64,000 nt of DNA. Origin: Maribacter sp. PR1 (lineage in GTDB: Bacteria > Bacteroidota > Bacteroidia > Flavobacteriales > Flavobacteriaceae). The stretch spans positions 496,001-560,000 of the forward strand of contig NZ_JAQPCG010000002.1 in the NCBI RefSeq assembly GCF_028464145.1. The letters run 5' to 3'. Position 1 is the first letter of the stretch; each line of letters opens with the position of its first letter. Shown here piece after piece: positions 24,706-34,458 of the stretch. The notes below the pieces were generated by a model. The model was given only the letters and a program-made list of their open reading frames with translations. It was not told where the DNA came from and made no database searches. Position numbers and translations under genes: made by a program.

Positions 24706-27120
24706 ATGTTCAAAAATCATCTAAAAATAGCTTGGCGAAATATTAAGAAGGACAAACTCTTTACCACCATTAAAATTGGTGGTTTTGCCATGGGGATTGC
24801 CGCCTGTCTACTTATTGCCATGTTTATTAGGAATGAACTAAGCTATGATGATCACTACCAGAATAAAGATAGAATTTTTAGGGTGGTGATGCAGGGCGTT
24901 ATGAACGGTGAAGTTTTGAAGAGTGTTCATTTTCAAAATCTTTTTGCCGAAACCCTAGAATCTACGTATCCTGAAATTGAAAAAGCAGGTAAAATCAATA
25001 CCAGTGAGCTCTTTGGGGCGGGAAGAAGAGCGTTTCGCGTTAAAGGGACATCTCAAAATAATTTTGAAGAGGGCTTCATCTTTGCCGACCAAGGTGCATT
25101 TGAAATATTGGAGTTCGATGTAAAGGAGGGCAGTCCTGATCAAGTACTGAGCAACCCAGGTAGTATTGTGATGACGGCCGAAAAGGCTGCTAAGTATTTT
25201 CCAAATGGTAATGCTCTTGGAAGTACTATTTTCCTTGATGACGATACCAGTAAACCATATACGGTTACCGGGGTTATCGATGAAAATCCTATGCAAAAAT
25301 CACATCTAGATTTCGACTTTCTTTTAGTAGTAGAAGATAAAAACACCAGTTGGACGACCACCAATTATTTCACCTATCTATTAGTTGATCAAAATACAAA
25401 TATTGCAACCTTAGAAAATAAAATGGCTGCAATATTAGAGGATTATTTTATACCGGCACAAGTAGAAAGAGGCGTGGGGGAAGATTTTATGGAGGTCTTA
25501 AAAACCTTAGAATATAAACTACAACCCGTTACGGACATTCACCTAAAGTCCGATATAAAAATGGGTGACCGGTTGAAACACGGTGACATACGGTTTGTCT
25601 GGCTCTTTGCGGCGATTGCCGGTTTCGTACTCTTATTAGCCATCATAAATTTTATCAATTTGTCCACTGCAAAATCAGCGAATAGGGCAAAAGAGGTAGG
25701 ATTGAGAAAAACGGTTGGCGCTTTTAAAAGTAATTTAGTAAATCAGTTCTTAACGGAATCGGTGATTTTTAGCCTTATTTCATTTGTATTGGGCATTTTA
25801 TTGGCGTGGGCCTTACTGCCAACCTTTAATTCAATCGCTGCTAAAAGTATCGTAATGCCATGGTCTGCATGGTGGTTCTTGCCTTTGTTATTGTTTGCGT
25901 CATTGTTTGTGGGGATTCTGGCTGGTCTCTACCCCGCTCTATACCTGTCTGCTTTTAAACCTGTCAATGTGCTCAAAGGAAATCTGAGCATCGGTAGTAA
26001 AAGTGGGAGTTTACGAAGTGGATTGGTCATTTTTCAATTTACCACATCCGTAGTATTGATTATAGGAACCCTAATTATCTACCAACAAATGAACTTCATT
26101 TTAGACAAGAAATTGGGTTATGATAAAGAACAGGTGCTTATGGTGCAAGGAGCCAATTTATTGAGCAATAATGTGAATACTTTTAAGGATAGATTATTAG
26201 GGCTATCGGAAGTAAAAAGTGTATCCGTAAGTGATTATTTACCGGTGGAAGGAACAAAGCGTAACGGCAATACTTTCAATAAAATAGGTGAAGGAGATCA
26301 AGAACGTGGCGTACCCGGTCAAATTTGGCGTGTAGATTTTGATTATATAAACACCCTTGGCCTTACTATGAACCAAGGGAGAGGTTTTTCGGAAGAATTT
26401 GCGAGTGACTCCTCGGCGATTGTCATTAACGCTGCTATGGCGAAAGAACTGGGATTTGACAATCCTATTGGAAAGCGGATTACTAATGGCCAGGAATGGA
26501 CGGTTATCGGGGTACTTGAAGATTTTCATTTTAAAAGTCTCAAAGAAGAAATTACACCATTAAGCTTGGTCATAGGTAATAGTCCTAGTATTGTATCTGT
26601 AAAATTAAATGCTGCCGCTACCACTTCGGCTTTGCAGGATATTGAAAAAGTTTGGCAAGAATATGTACCCAACCAGGCTTTTGAATACACCTTTCTAGAT
26701 CAAGAATTTACCCAAATGCACGATGATGTTCAGCGCGTGGGCAAAATATTCAACAGTTTTGCCTTGTTTGCCATACTGGTCGCTTGCTTGGGTCTGTTTG
26801 CCCTTTCTGCCTTTTTGGTGGAACAACGTAAAAAAGAAATCAGTATCCGGTTGGTTTTGGGCGCCCCTTTTAAAAGTATCTATCAATTGTTAACACTGGA
26901 CTTTATGAAGTTGATTCTAATTTCCATAGGTATCGCTATACCTATAGGATGGTATATGATGAACCGTTGGTTAGAAGACTTTGCGTATAGAATTACCATA
27001 GGATGGGGAATTTTTATCTCAGCTGCCCTCATAGCGCTTGCTATTGCAATACTTACGATTAGCTATCAATCCATTATTGCAGCATTGACGAAACCACTAA
27101 AAAGTTTGCGTACGGAATAA
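24706..27120 (+). CDS. FtsX/MacB-type ABC permease 1 of 12
   Basis: An 804-residue inner-membrane permease without ATPase motifs. Predicted layout, shared by the whole set: TM1 about 21-42, periplasmic MacB-like core about 45-290, TM2-4 about 295-410, TM5 about 435-460, second periplasmic core about 465-675, TM6-8 about 680-795 and a short basic tail. The first cytoplasmic coupling helix is AKEVGLRKTVGAF. The second, KEISIRLVLGAP, departs from the EIGxRKVLGA of most others, and the tail reads KPLKSLRTE. It has a strong AGGAGG ribosome-binding site 6 bases from the ATG, unusual in this window. Its N-terminal IRNELSYD resembles permease 4. Confidence 0.9.
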   Translation: MFKNHLKIAWRNIKKDKLFTTIKIGGFAMGIAACLLIAMFIRNELSYDDHYQNKDRIFRVVMQGVMNGEVLKSVHFQNLFAETLESTYPEIEKAGKINTSELFGAGRRAFRVKGTSQNNFEEGFIFADQGAFEILEFDVKEGSPDQVLSNPGSIVMTAEKAAKYFPNGNALGSTIFLDDDTSKPYTVTGVIDENPMQKSHLDFDFLLVVEDKNTSWTTTNYFTYLLVDQNTNIATLENKMAAILEDYFIPAQVERGVGEDFMEVLKTLEYKLQPVTDIHLKSDIKMGDRLKHGDIRFVWLFAAIAGFVLLLAIINFINLSTAKSANRAKEVGLRKTVGAFKSNLVNQFLTESVIFSLISFVLGILLAWALLPTFNSIAAKSIVMPWSAWWFLPLLLFASLFVGILAGLYPALYLSAFKPVNVLKGNLSIGSKSGSLRSGLVIFQFTTSVVLIIGTLIIYQQMNFILDKKLGYDKEQVLMVQGANLLSNNVNTFKDRLLGLSEVKSVSVSDYLPVEGTKRNGNTFNKIGEGDQERGVPGQIWRVDFDYINTLGLTMNQGRGFSEEFASDSSAIVINAAMAKELGFDNPIGKRITNGQEWTVIGVLEDFHFKSLKEEITPLSLVIGNSPSIVSVKLNAAATTSALQDIEKVWQEYVPNQAFEYTFLDQEFTQMHDDVQRVGKIFNSFALFAILVACLGLFALSAFLVEQRKKEISIRLVLGAPFKSIYQLLTLDFMKLILISIGIAIPIGWYMMNRWLEDFAYRITIGWGIFISAALIALAIAILTISYQSIIAALTKPLKSLRTE

Positions 27121-27143
27121 CTTCAAATTAAAAAACAAGGGAC

Positions 27144-29525
27144 ATGTTTAAAAACTATATCAAAATCGCTTGGCGAAATATTAAGGTTAATAGACTATTT
27201 TCCTTGATTAATATTATTGGTCTTTCCATAGGATTGGCGATTGTAATTCTCCTGTTTTTGTTCATTTCACATGAACAGAGTTTTGATACTATGTTCCCTA
27301 ATAAGGACAGAATTCATAGGGTTTTGGTAGAAACGGATGGTGATTTTGGTTATGAAACTTGGGCCTCTACACCTCCCGTTGTAGCAAGTAGTTTGCAAAA
27401 AGAAGTGACCAATGTGGAAAAGGCGGCTAGAATGCTGAAACATGATTTTGGGGGTACGGCATCATTACGTGTTAACGATGAGAATTTTACGGAGGATCGG
27501 TTCTATTGGGTAGATAAAGAGTTGTTGTCCATATTTGATATTTCCATATTAAAAGGAGACAAGGTAGGTGCATTGGATCGGCCAAATACGGTAATTATTT
27601 CGGAAACGACAGCACAAATGTATTTTGGAAACGACAATCCTGTTGGCCAAGTATTACTCGTTGATGGTAGCCGAAAGCTAGAGGTAACAGGAGTGTATAA
27701 GGATTTTCCTGAAAATAGCACCTTGGATGCCGATGTAATGGCCTCTAGTAATGGTTATTGGTTTTATGAGAATACGTCTTGGAGTAATTCTAGTTTCGAG
27801 ACCTATTGTCTACTAAAGAAAAATGTTTCTCTTGAGGCTACTTTGATTCAAGTGAGCCAAATGTTGGATGCCAACGTATCCAAAGAGAACCAATGGTACT
27901 CGCTTTCCCTGCAGCCTTTGAGTAACGTACACTTGCATTCTGCTTCTTTCGGCAATACCTATACCTCCCGTGTTGGGGATATCAATGAAGTGAGAAACCT
28001 GGGATATTTGGCGGTACTTATACTGTTGATTGCCTGCATGAACTATATGAACCTAACCACGGCACGATCTCAAAAGCGCTCAAAAGAAGTGGGTATCAGT
28101 AAAACCCTTGGCGCAACCTCTGGCTCTTTGGTAGGTAGGTTCTATATGGAAACCGGATTAATTACGGTCATTTCGATAGTGTTGGGCTTGCTTTTGGCAA
28201 CTATGGTATTGCCCGCCTTTAATGCCTTGACCGACCAAGAATTAAAATTTGACCTATTACTTACGGGTAAATTTTTTGCTGTCCTATGTGTAATTTGGGT
28301 CATAACTACTTTTATATCGGGAATATACCCAGCGCTTTATTTGTCCCGTTTCTTACCCAAAGAAATCTTATCCCCTTCCCTAAAACAGGGAAAAGGAAAC
28401 ATGGCGGTAAGAAAGGGATTGGTAGTACTGCAGTTTGCTGCTTCTGCATCATTGATTGTGGGCGTGTTGGTCATTTATCAACAAACGCAATTTATTCAAA
28501 ACAAGAATTTGGGTTTTGCTCCGGAAAACGTAATGGCCATATCCGTAAGGGGATTACGCGGAATGGAGAATCAAAGTGCTATGGTCCAGGAACTAAAGAG
28601 TTTAACCGATGTTACCTCGGTAGCTATGGCCCAAGGATATCCTAGTGTTGACGTAAGTGGACGTACCTTAAAAAAAAATCAATCGGATGAACATGGATTG
28701 AATATCCAGACCAATGTGGCCGATGCTGAAATAATCGATGTCTTAAATTTGAAACTTTTAGCGGGACAAGGACTTCCAATACATAAAAGTGAAGGCGATA
28801 CATTGGTGGAAGTTGTTCTGAACAAAAAAGCTATTGATTATTTAGGCTTTTCCCCTGAGGAAGCCATTGGCAAGGAGGTATATATTGGGGTTCCCAACAC
28901 CATTGTAGGCGTATTGAACGATTTTAACTATGAATCGTTACGCCAACCTATCGGTGCCTATGCATTTCATAATAATACCAGCGAAGGTAAATCCTTTATG
29001 TTGGTGCGCTTTAAATCAGGAAATATTTCCAATACCTTGTCGGGTTTAAAAATGGCCTTTAACAAAGTAGCTCCTGATCTAGATTTTGACTATATCTTCT
29101 TAGACCAGAATCTAGAGAATCTTTATGCACGTGAAAAAAGGGCCGGGCAAATAAGTATAGTATTCTGTATACTGGCCATTTTCGTGGCTGCCTTGGGCTT
29201 GTTCGGTTTGGCCGCATTTACTGCAGAGCAGCGAAGAAAAGAAATAGGTATACGTAAGGTTTTAGGTGCTTCGGTTGCCAGTGTAGCGCAGATGTTATCC
29301 AAGGATTTTGCAAAATTAGTATTCATTGCATTACTATGTGGTTTCCCCTTGGCCTATTGGCTTATGGAAAATTGGTTGGAAGGTTTTGCTTATCGCATAC
29401 AAATTCAGTGGTGGGTATTTGTCATATCTGCAATTGTAGCTTTGGGTATAGCCTTATTAACGGTCAGTTTCCAATCTATCAGGGCTGCACTGACCAACCC
29501 TGTAAAAAGTTTGCGAACAGAGTAA
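27144..29525 (+). CDS. FtsX/MacB-type ABC permease 2 of 12
   Basis: A 793-residue permease starting MFKNYIKIAWRNI, 23 bases after permease 1. The extracytoplasmic domain after TM1 begins HEQSFDTMFPNKDRIHRV and differs from both neighbours over most of its length. Coupling helices are SKEVGISKTLGA (Lys for the usual Arg) and RKEIGIRKVLGASVASV. The second periplasmic core ends FDYIFLDQNLENLYAREKRAGQ. The tail is NPVKSLRTE. No close paralogue is evident within the set, so it is an older branch. Confidence 0.9.
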   Translation: MFKNYIKIAWRNIKVNRLFSLINIIGLSIGLAIVILLFLFISHEQSFDTMFPNKDRIHRVLVETDGDFGYETWASTPPVVASSLQKEVTNVEKAARMLKHDFGGTASLRVNDENFTEDRFYWVDKELLSIFDISILKGDKVGALDRPNTVIISETTAQMYFGNDNPVGQVLLVDGSRKLEVTGVYKDFPENSTLDADVMASSNGYWFYENTSWSNSSFETYCLLKKNVSLEATLIQVSQMLDANVSKENQWYSLSLQPLSNVHLHSASFGNTYTSRVGDINEVRNLGYLAVLILLIACMNYMNLTTARSQKRSKEVGISKTLGATSGSLVGRFYMETGLITVISIVLGLLLATMVLPAFNALTDQELKFDLLLTGKFFAVLCVIWVITTFISGIYPALYLSRFLPKEILSPSLKQGKGNMAVRKGLVVLQFAASASLIVGVLVIYQQTQFIQNKNLGFAPENVMAISVRGLRGMENQSAMVQELKSLTDVTSVAMAQGYPSVDVSGRTLKKNQSDEHGLNIQTNVADAEIIDVLNLKLLAGQGLPIHKSEGDTLVEVVLNKKAIDYLGFSPEEAIGKEVYIGVPNTIVGVLNDFNYESLRQPIGAYAFHNNTSEGKSFMLVRFKSGNISNTLSGLKMAFNKVAPDLDFDYIFLDQNLENLYAREKRAGQISIVFCILAIFVAALGLFGLAAFTAEQRRKEIGIRKVLGASVASVAQMLSKDFAKLVFIALLCGFPLAYWLMENWLEGFAYRIQIQWWVFVISAIVALGIALLTVSFQSIRAALTNPVKSLRTE

Positions 29526-29536
29526 TACTGATAATT

Positions 29537-31954
29537 ATGAATAAGCTTTTTCTGAAAATAGCAACCAGATATTTACTAAAGAACAAACTGTATTCTTTTA
29601 TTAACATTTTTGGTCTAGCTATAGGCGTTGCTTCATTTATTTTCATCATGCTCTATGTAAATTATGAACGCAGCTATGATAGATTTGAGGGATCCGAAAA
29701 TGTTTATCGCGTTTATATGGATTATTTGGAAGGGGACGAATGGGTTCCAGGTGATGCTAACGCTTATATTGTAAGCGCGCCAACTTTAAAAGACGAGTTT
29801 CCTGAAATTATTGATTTTGCGAGATTAAGGCAAGTGCGAGATATTCTATTGCTCCAACAAAATGCTATTTTCGATCATTTAAAAGGGTCATTGACAGACC
29901 CTTCTTTTCTTCAAATTTTTGATTATAGCTTATCTCAGGGAGATGCCAGTACAGCACTGAACGAACCTTACTCCATTGTTCTTACCGAGGCTTTGGCTGC
30001 GAAGATGTTCGGTAAGGAAAATCCCTTAGGAAAAGCTCTAAAAATCTTTGACTCCAACAGTCCAAATTTTACGGTGACGGGAGTACTCAAAGATGATAAT
30101 CGTAACACCCACATTAAAAATGATTTTTTGGTTTCATTTAAAACCTTTTATACATGGGACGTCTTCGAAAGAGATTGGAAATATACATGGAACCAAAATA
30201 TGTACTTTACTTATATTCAAGTTGATCCAATGGCGAATGCCGTGCAGTTACAAAATAAAATCAAGAATTTTAAGGTCGACGGATTACTTCATGAACGGCA
30301 CAATATTGAACCGTTGGAAGATATTCACCTTTACTCCGATAAGCCCTACGAGGCCGAAGCCAATGGAAGTGCCAGTAGGATTACTTTCTTAATGGCCATT
30401 GCCCTTATCATCATCATACTTTCCTGGTTGAACTATATAAATCTTTCAACGGCCAAATCTTTGGAACGTGCCAAAGAAACGGGAATTAGAAAGGTCGCAG
30501 GAGCTTTAAAACCACAAATCATTTGGCAGTCGGTATTGGAATCGATGCTTCTCAATATCGTTTCAGTTATAATTGCCTTTTTAGTAGTGTTGGCTCTACT
30601 ACCTTTATTCAACAGCTACATTGGAAAAGACTTGTCAATTCATCTTTCAAGTTTAAAGGGAATACTACCTATGTTGGGTTTTGTTTTGTTCGGGAGTTTG
30701 TTATCGGGTCTATATCCCGCTTTCGTATTAAGCAAATATTCGCCGGCTAAGGCACTTAAAGGAAAAATACAAACTTCCGGAAACGGTCTTATTGTTAGAA
30801 AAGTTTTGATTATGGGGCAATTTTTGGCGACCATTGTTTTATTGATAGGCACGATTATCGTAACCAAACAAATCAAATTTTTAGGAAATCAACCTATAGG
30901 GGCCGACCTTAATCAGGTGGTTGCTTTAAACGGGCAAGTTTTAAATTCCATTCCGGACTCCCTATTTACCAATAAACTTGAAACCTTTAAAAAGGAACTT
31001 GTAAAATTTCCTTTTGTTGAAATTACGTCCCAGGCAGAGACGTATCCCGGTGATGGATATGATGAACTAAATTCCAATTCGGGGATTACGTTCCCTGATG
31101 GAACAAGAGATGATAAGCGAATTACATATAATTATGCAGTAGATCAGAATTATTTTGAACTGATGGATATCGAATTTATCGCCGGAGGGCCTTTCAGACA
31201 AAATTCTGAAGGAAACAGTACCGACATTGTAATGAACGAAAAGTTCGTAAGGTTTATGGGAATTTCCAATATGGAAGATGCCATAGATAAGACCGTTGAA
31301 TTTTTTGGTCGTGACAACACTATTGTAGGAGTCATAAAGGATTATCATCATTTTGGGCTCAAAACATCCATTGAACCTATGATATTACGTTATGATAAAC
31401 AAGGCTCCAATTTATTGGTGAAATTCAATGAAGAGGCTTCTTCTGTTTCTGGCATGACAGGAGCCATTGGACAGATTCAGGAAAAGTGGACCGGTCAATT
31501 CCCCCAAAGTACTTTCAATTACACTTTTCTCGACCAAAAGTTCGAGGCGCAGTACAAAGAGGACAAAGCCTTTGGTTCGGCCTTTCAGGTTTTTACCATT
31601 CTAGCAATTTTGATTGCCTCCATGGGGCTTTTTGGGTTGACTTCCTATACCGTTATACAACGAAGGAAAGAAATTGGAATTCGAAAAGTCAATGGTGCCA
31701 CTATCATCCAAATTCTCTCACTTTTAAATAAAGACTTTGTAAAATGGGTGGGACTTGCATTTATCATTGCCGTGCCAATCTCATGGTATGCCATGCACCG
31801 ATGGCTAGAGGGGTTTGCCTATAAGACAACCATGAGTTGGTGGGTTTTTGGTCTGGCTGGAATTTTGGCCTTAATTATCGCATTGCTGACTGTTAGTTGG
31901 CAAAGTTTTAGGGCTGCAGTGGCGAATCCTGTGGAAGCATTGCGGAATGAATAA
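29537..31954 (+). CDS. FtsX/MacB-type ABC permease 3 of 12
   Basis: An 805-residue permease. The open frame reaches back to 29336 inside permease 2, but the family N-terminus is at ATG 29537 (MNKLFLKIATRYLLKN), 11 bases after the previous stop. This is among the most divergent members. Coupling helices are AKETGIRKVAGAL and RKEIGIRKVNGATIIQI (Asn for Leu in VLGA). The tail is NPVEALRNE instead of NPVKSLRTE. The first periplasmic core contains SNPSFTVTG-like family text with an unusual KGSLTDPSFLQIFDYSL segment. Confidence 0.88.
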   Translation: MNKLFLKIATRYLLKNKLYSFINIFGLAIGVASFIFIMLYVNYERSYDRFEGSENVYRVYMDYLEGDEWVPGDANAYIVSAPTLKDEFPEIIDFARLRQVRDILLLQQNAIFDHLKGSLTDPSFLQIFDYSLSQGDASTALNEPYSIVLTEALAAKMFGKENPLGKALKIFDSNSPNFTVTGVLKDDNRNTHIKNDFLVSFKTFYTWDVFERDWKYTWNQNMYFTYIQVDPMANAVQLQNKIKNFKVDGLLHERHNIEPLEDIHLYSDKPYEAEANGSASRITFLMAIALIIIILSWLNYINLSTAKSLERAKETGIRKVAGALKPQIIWQSVLESMLLNIVSVIIAFLVVLALLPLFNSYIGKDLSIHLSSLKGILPMLGFVLFGSLLSGLYPAFVLSKYSPAKALKGKIQTSGNGLIVRKVLIMGQFLATIVLLIGTIIVTKQIKFLGNQPIGADLNQVVALNGQVLNSIPDSLFTNKLETFKKELVKFPFVEITSQAETYPGDGYDELNSNSGITFPDGTRDDKRITYNYAVDQNYFELMDIEFIAGGPFRQNSEGNSTDIVMNEKFVRFMGISNMEDAIDKTVEFFGRDNTIVGVIKDYHHFGLKTSIEPMILRYDKQGSNLLVKFNEEASSVSGMTGAIGQIQEKWTGQFPQSTFNYTFLDQKFEAQYKEDKAFGSAFQVFTILAILIASMGLFGLTSYTVIQRRKEIGIRKVNGATIIQILSLLNKDFVKWVGLAFIIAVPISWYAMHRWLEGFAYKTTMSWWVFGLAGILALIIALLTVSWQSFRAAVANPVEALRNE

Positions 31955-31977
31955 TAATCAATCAAAAAAAATTAATC

Positions 31978-34377
31978 ATGCTTAGAAACTATCTGAAAAT
32001 AGCCTGGCGTAATCTTTTAAAGAACAAAGGGTATTCGGCAATTAATATTGGAGGGCTCGCAATAGGAATGACTTGCTTTTTATTGATAGCAATGTTCATA
32101 CGAAATGAGCTTTCCTACGATAGCTATCATGAAAAAGGTGATAGGATTTATAGAGTGGTCCACCACAGCAGTCCCGATAATTCGGAGGATAGATGGATTT
32201 GGGGAAATGCCCCGGTAGGACCGGCATTAAAGGCCGACTTTCCAGAAGTCATTGAAAAAGTACAATTTTCGGGTAGATCGGATATCCTGTTGGAATATAA
32301 TAAACGTTCTTTCCAAGAAGGCAATTGCTTTTATATGGAACCGAGTGCCTTTGAAGTGTTTACTTGGCCATTGATTTCCGGAAATCCTGAAACCGCCTTG
32401 GAAGCGCCCTATTCCATTGTCTTGACGGAAAGCACGGCGAGAAAATATTTTGGGAATGAGGATCCAATGGGCAAGGCTATTAATGGTATTGGTGGTAGGG
32501 CCAATGACGGAGTCTATACCGTAACAGGTGTCATGAAAGACGTCCCGGCCAATTCACATTTTTCTTTTGATGTGCTTATGTCCATGAGTTCGTTCTATCA
32601 GACCCGGCCTGAAATTTTTGATGCTTGGGGTTATGTGGATTTCTACACCTACTTTCTGGTCGATGAGAATTTTGACCAAGCAGCGTTTCAGGCAAAGATG
32701 CCGGCGTTTTTAGAAAGGAATCGCCCAGAGGAGAATGCGGAATATTATTACGACCTTTCTTTTGAACCTTTAAGTGAGGCGTATTTACAATCGAAAGCAG
32801 CAAGACAGCCGGGAATTACAGGTAGCCTATCCAATATATACATCTTTGCAATAATTGGTTTATTTATTCTGATTATAGCAAGTATCAATTTTATGAACTT
32901 GGCTACGGCACGTTCCTTGGAAAGGGCAAAGGAAGTAGGTATAAGAAAAGTAATTGGTGCCAATAAGAAAGGTTTGATATATCAATTTTTGGGGGAGTCC
33001 ATGATTATGGTTCTTACGGCATCATTATTAGGCTTGGGGTTGGTTCTTCTTTGTCTTCCCGGCATGCGGGAAATTACGGGAAAACCATTTTCAACAGAAG
33101 AACTTTATAATGGATTTACCCTTTTGAGCTATGTGGGAATGGCCTTGGTCATAGGTTTGTTGTCCGGGAGCTATCCTGCTTTTGTGTTATCGGGTTTTAA
33201 ACCGTCAAGTGTTTTGAAAGGGATTTTTAGAACCTCACAGAGTGGTAATAGACTTAGAAAAGGCTTGGTTGTATTTCAGTTTAGTCTTTCCATCGCTTTA
33301 ATTGCAAGTACGGTAATCGTATACTTTCAATTAGGATATATGCTCGATAAAAATTTGGGTTTTGACAGGGAACAGCAATTGGTAATCGACTTTAATTGGG
33401 ACGGTGAAGTGCTGGACAATATGGAAACCATAAAAAGCGAGTTTATGACCTTGCCAGAAGTAGTCTCCGTTGCCGGTTCGCGTACGGTTCCTGGAAGTCA
33501 TTTTCCTGCTGCCGGAACCAATATAGAGACTCAGGAAGGACAAATGGAGCACTTTGAACCGTTCTTGTATGAAATCGATTTTGATTTTATTCCCCATTAT
33601 GAAATAGAAGTAGTGGCAGGAAGATCTTATTCAAGGGAATTTGTAACGGATTCTACCCAGGCTATGGTAGTCAACGAAGCCGCAGCCAGAAGTTTTGGAT
33701 ATGCCGACCCAGCAAATATTATAGGAAAAAGTTTTGAACAATGGGGCCGTGAAGGTACCATTGTGGGCGTAGTAAAGGATTTTAATTATTTGTCCTTACA
33801 CCAGAAAGTGGCACCATTGACTTTGCGGTACTCGCAATATGGCAAGTACCTTTCGTTAAAGGTGAAATCGGACAATATTCAACAAGCCATAACCAAGATC
33901 GAAAGCAAATGGTCGGAACTGGCACCCCATCGTCCTTTTCTCTATAGTTTCTTAGATCAATCATTTAACCAGCAATATGAAGCTGATTTTAAGTTTAAAA
34001 ACCTCTTTACCATTTTTTCCTTTTTGGCCATATTAATTGCTTGCTTAGGGTTGTTGGGCTTGGCAACATACAGTGCAGTTCAAAGGACCAAGGAGATAGG
34101 GGTTCGCAAGGTTTTGGGGGCTGAAGTATCCAGTATTGCCTTACTATTATCCAAGGATTTTATGAAGCTGGTATTGTTGGCCATATTTATTGCAACTCCT
34201 TTCTCATGGTATGCCATGAACAAATGGTTGAACGATTATGCCTATCAAATAGATATACATTGGTGGGTCTTTGCCATGTCCGGAGCTATTGCATTGGCCA
34301 TTGCCATAGCTACTGTAAGTTTTCAGGCGATAAAAGCGGCCAGAGCAAATCCTGTTAAAAGCTTAAGAACGGAATGA
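31978..34377 (+). CDS. FtsX/MacB-type ABC permease 4 of 12
   Basis: A 799-residue permease with the N-terminus MLRNYLKIAWRNLLKNKGYS. The sequence after TM1, FIRNELSYDSYHEKGDRIYRVVHH, is closest to permease 1. Coupling helices AKEVGIRKVIGAN and TKEIGVRKVLGAEVSSI are canonical. Its leader (31955-31977) contains AATCAATCAAAAA, the same element seen before permeases 6, 8, 9 and 12. The tail is NPVKSLRTE. Confidence 0.9.
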   Translation: MLRNYLKIAWRNLLKNKGYSAINIGGLAIGMTCFLLIAMFIRNELSYDSYHEKGDRIYRVVHHSSPDNSEDRWIWGNAPVGPALKADFPEVIEKVQFSGRSDILLEYNKRSFQEGNCFYMEPSAFEVFTWPLISGNPETALEAPYSIVLTESTARKYFGNEDPMGKAINGIGGRANDGVYTVTGVMKDVPANSHFSFDVLMSMSSFYQTRPEIFDAWGYVDFYTYFLVDENFDQAAFQAKMPAFLERNRPEENAEYYYDLSFEPLSEAYLQSKAARQPGITGSLSNIYIFAIIGLFILIIASINFMNLATARSLERAKEVGIRKVIGANKKGLIYQFLGESMIMVLTASLLGLGLVLLCLPGMREITGKPFSTEELYNGFTLLSYVGMALVIGLLSGSYPAFVLSGFKPSSVLKGIFRTSQSGNRLRKGLVVFQFSLSIALIASTVIVYFQLGYMLDKNLGFDREQQLVIDFNWDGEVLDNMETIKSEFMTLPEVVSVAGSRTVPGSHFPAAGTNIETQEGQMEHFEPFLYEIDFDFIPHYEIEVVAGRSYSREFVTDSTQAMVVNEAAARSFGYADPANIIGKSFEQWGREGTIVGVVKDFNYLSLHQKVAPLTLRYSQYGKYLSLKVKSDNIQQAITKIESKWSELAPHRPFLYSFLDQSFNQQYEADFKFKNLFTIFSFLAILIACLGLLGLATYSAVQRTKEIGVRKVLGAEVSSIALLLSKDFMKLVLLAIFIATPFSWYAMNKWLNDYAYQIDIHWWVFAMSGAIALAIAIATVSFQAIKAARANPVKSLRTE

Positions 34378-34418
34378 TATTTTAAAACCCAATCCCCATT
34401 AGCAAAGTTGAGAGGTTG

Positions 34419-34432
34419 GAAGTATCGACTTC
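34419..34432 (+). other. Hairpin in the leader of permease 5
   Basis: GAAGT-ATCG-ACTTC forms a perfect 5-bp stem within the 81-base gap 34378-34458. Flanking GTTGG (34415-34419) and CCAAC (34440-34444) can also pair. CGACTTCGCTC resembles fragments of a short dispersed repeat (compare GAGCATAGTCGAAGC near 37052). There is no promoter-like element or palindrome pair, so this gap is probably internal to unit A. Confidence 0.4.
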
Positions 34433-34458
34433 GCTCTAACCAACAAAAGAAGAGAACC

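Noticed and set aside
29336-29536. Upstream extension of permease 3 inside permease 2
   Set aside because: The 67 extra residues are Cys-rich, overlap the coding end of permease 2 and have no counterpart in the family; ATG 29537 gives the expected N-terminus.
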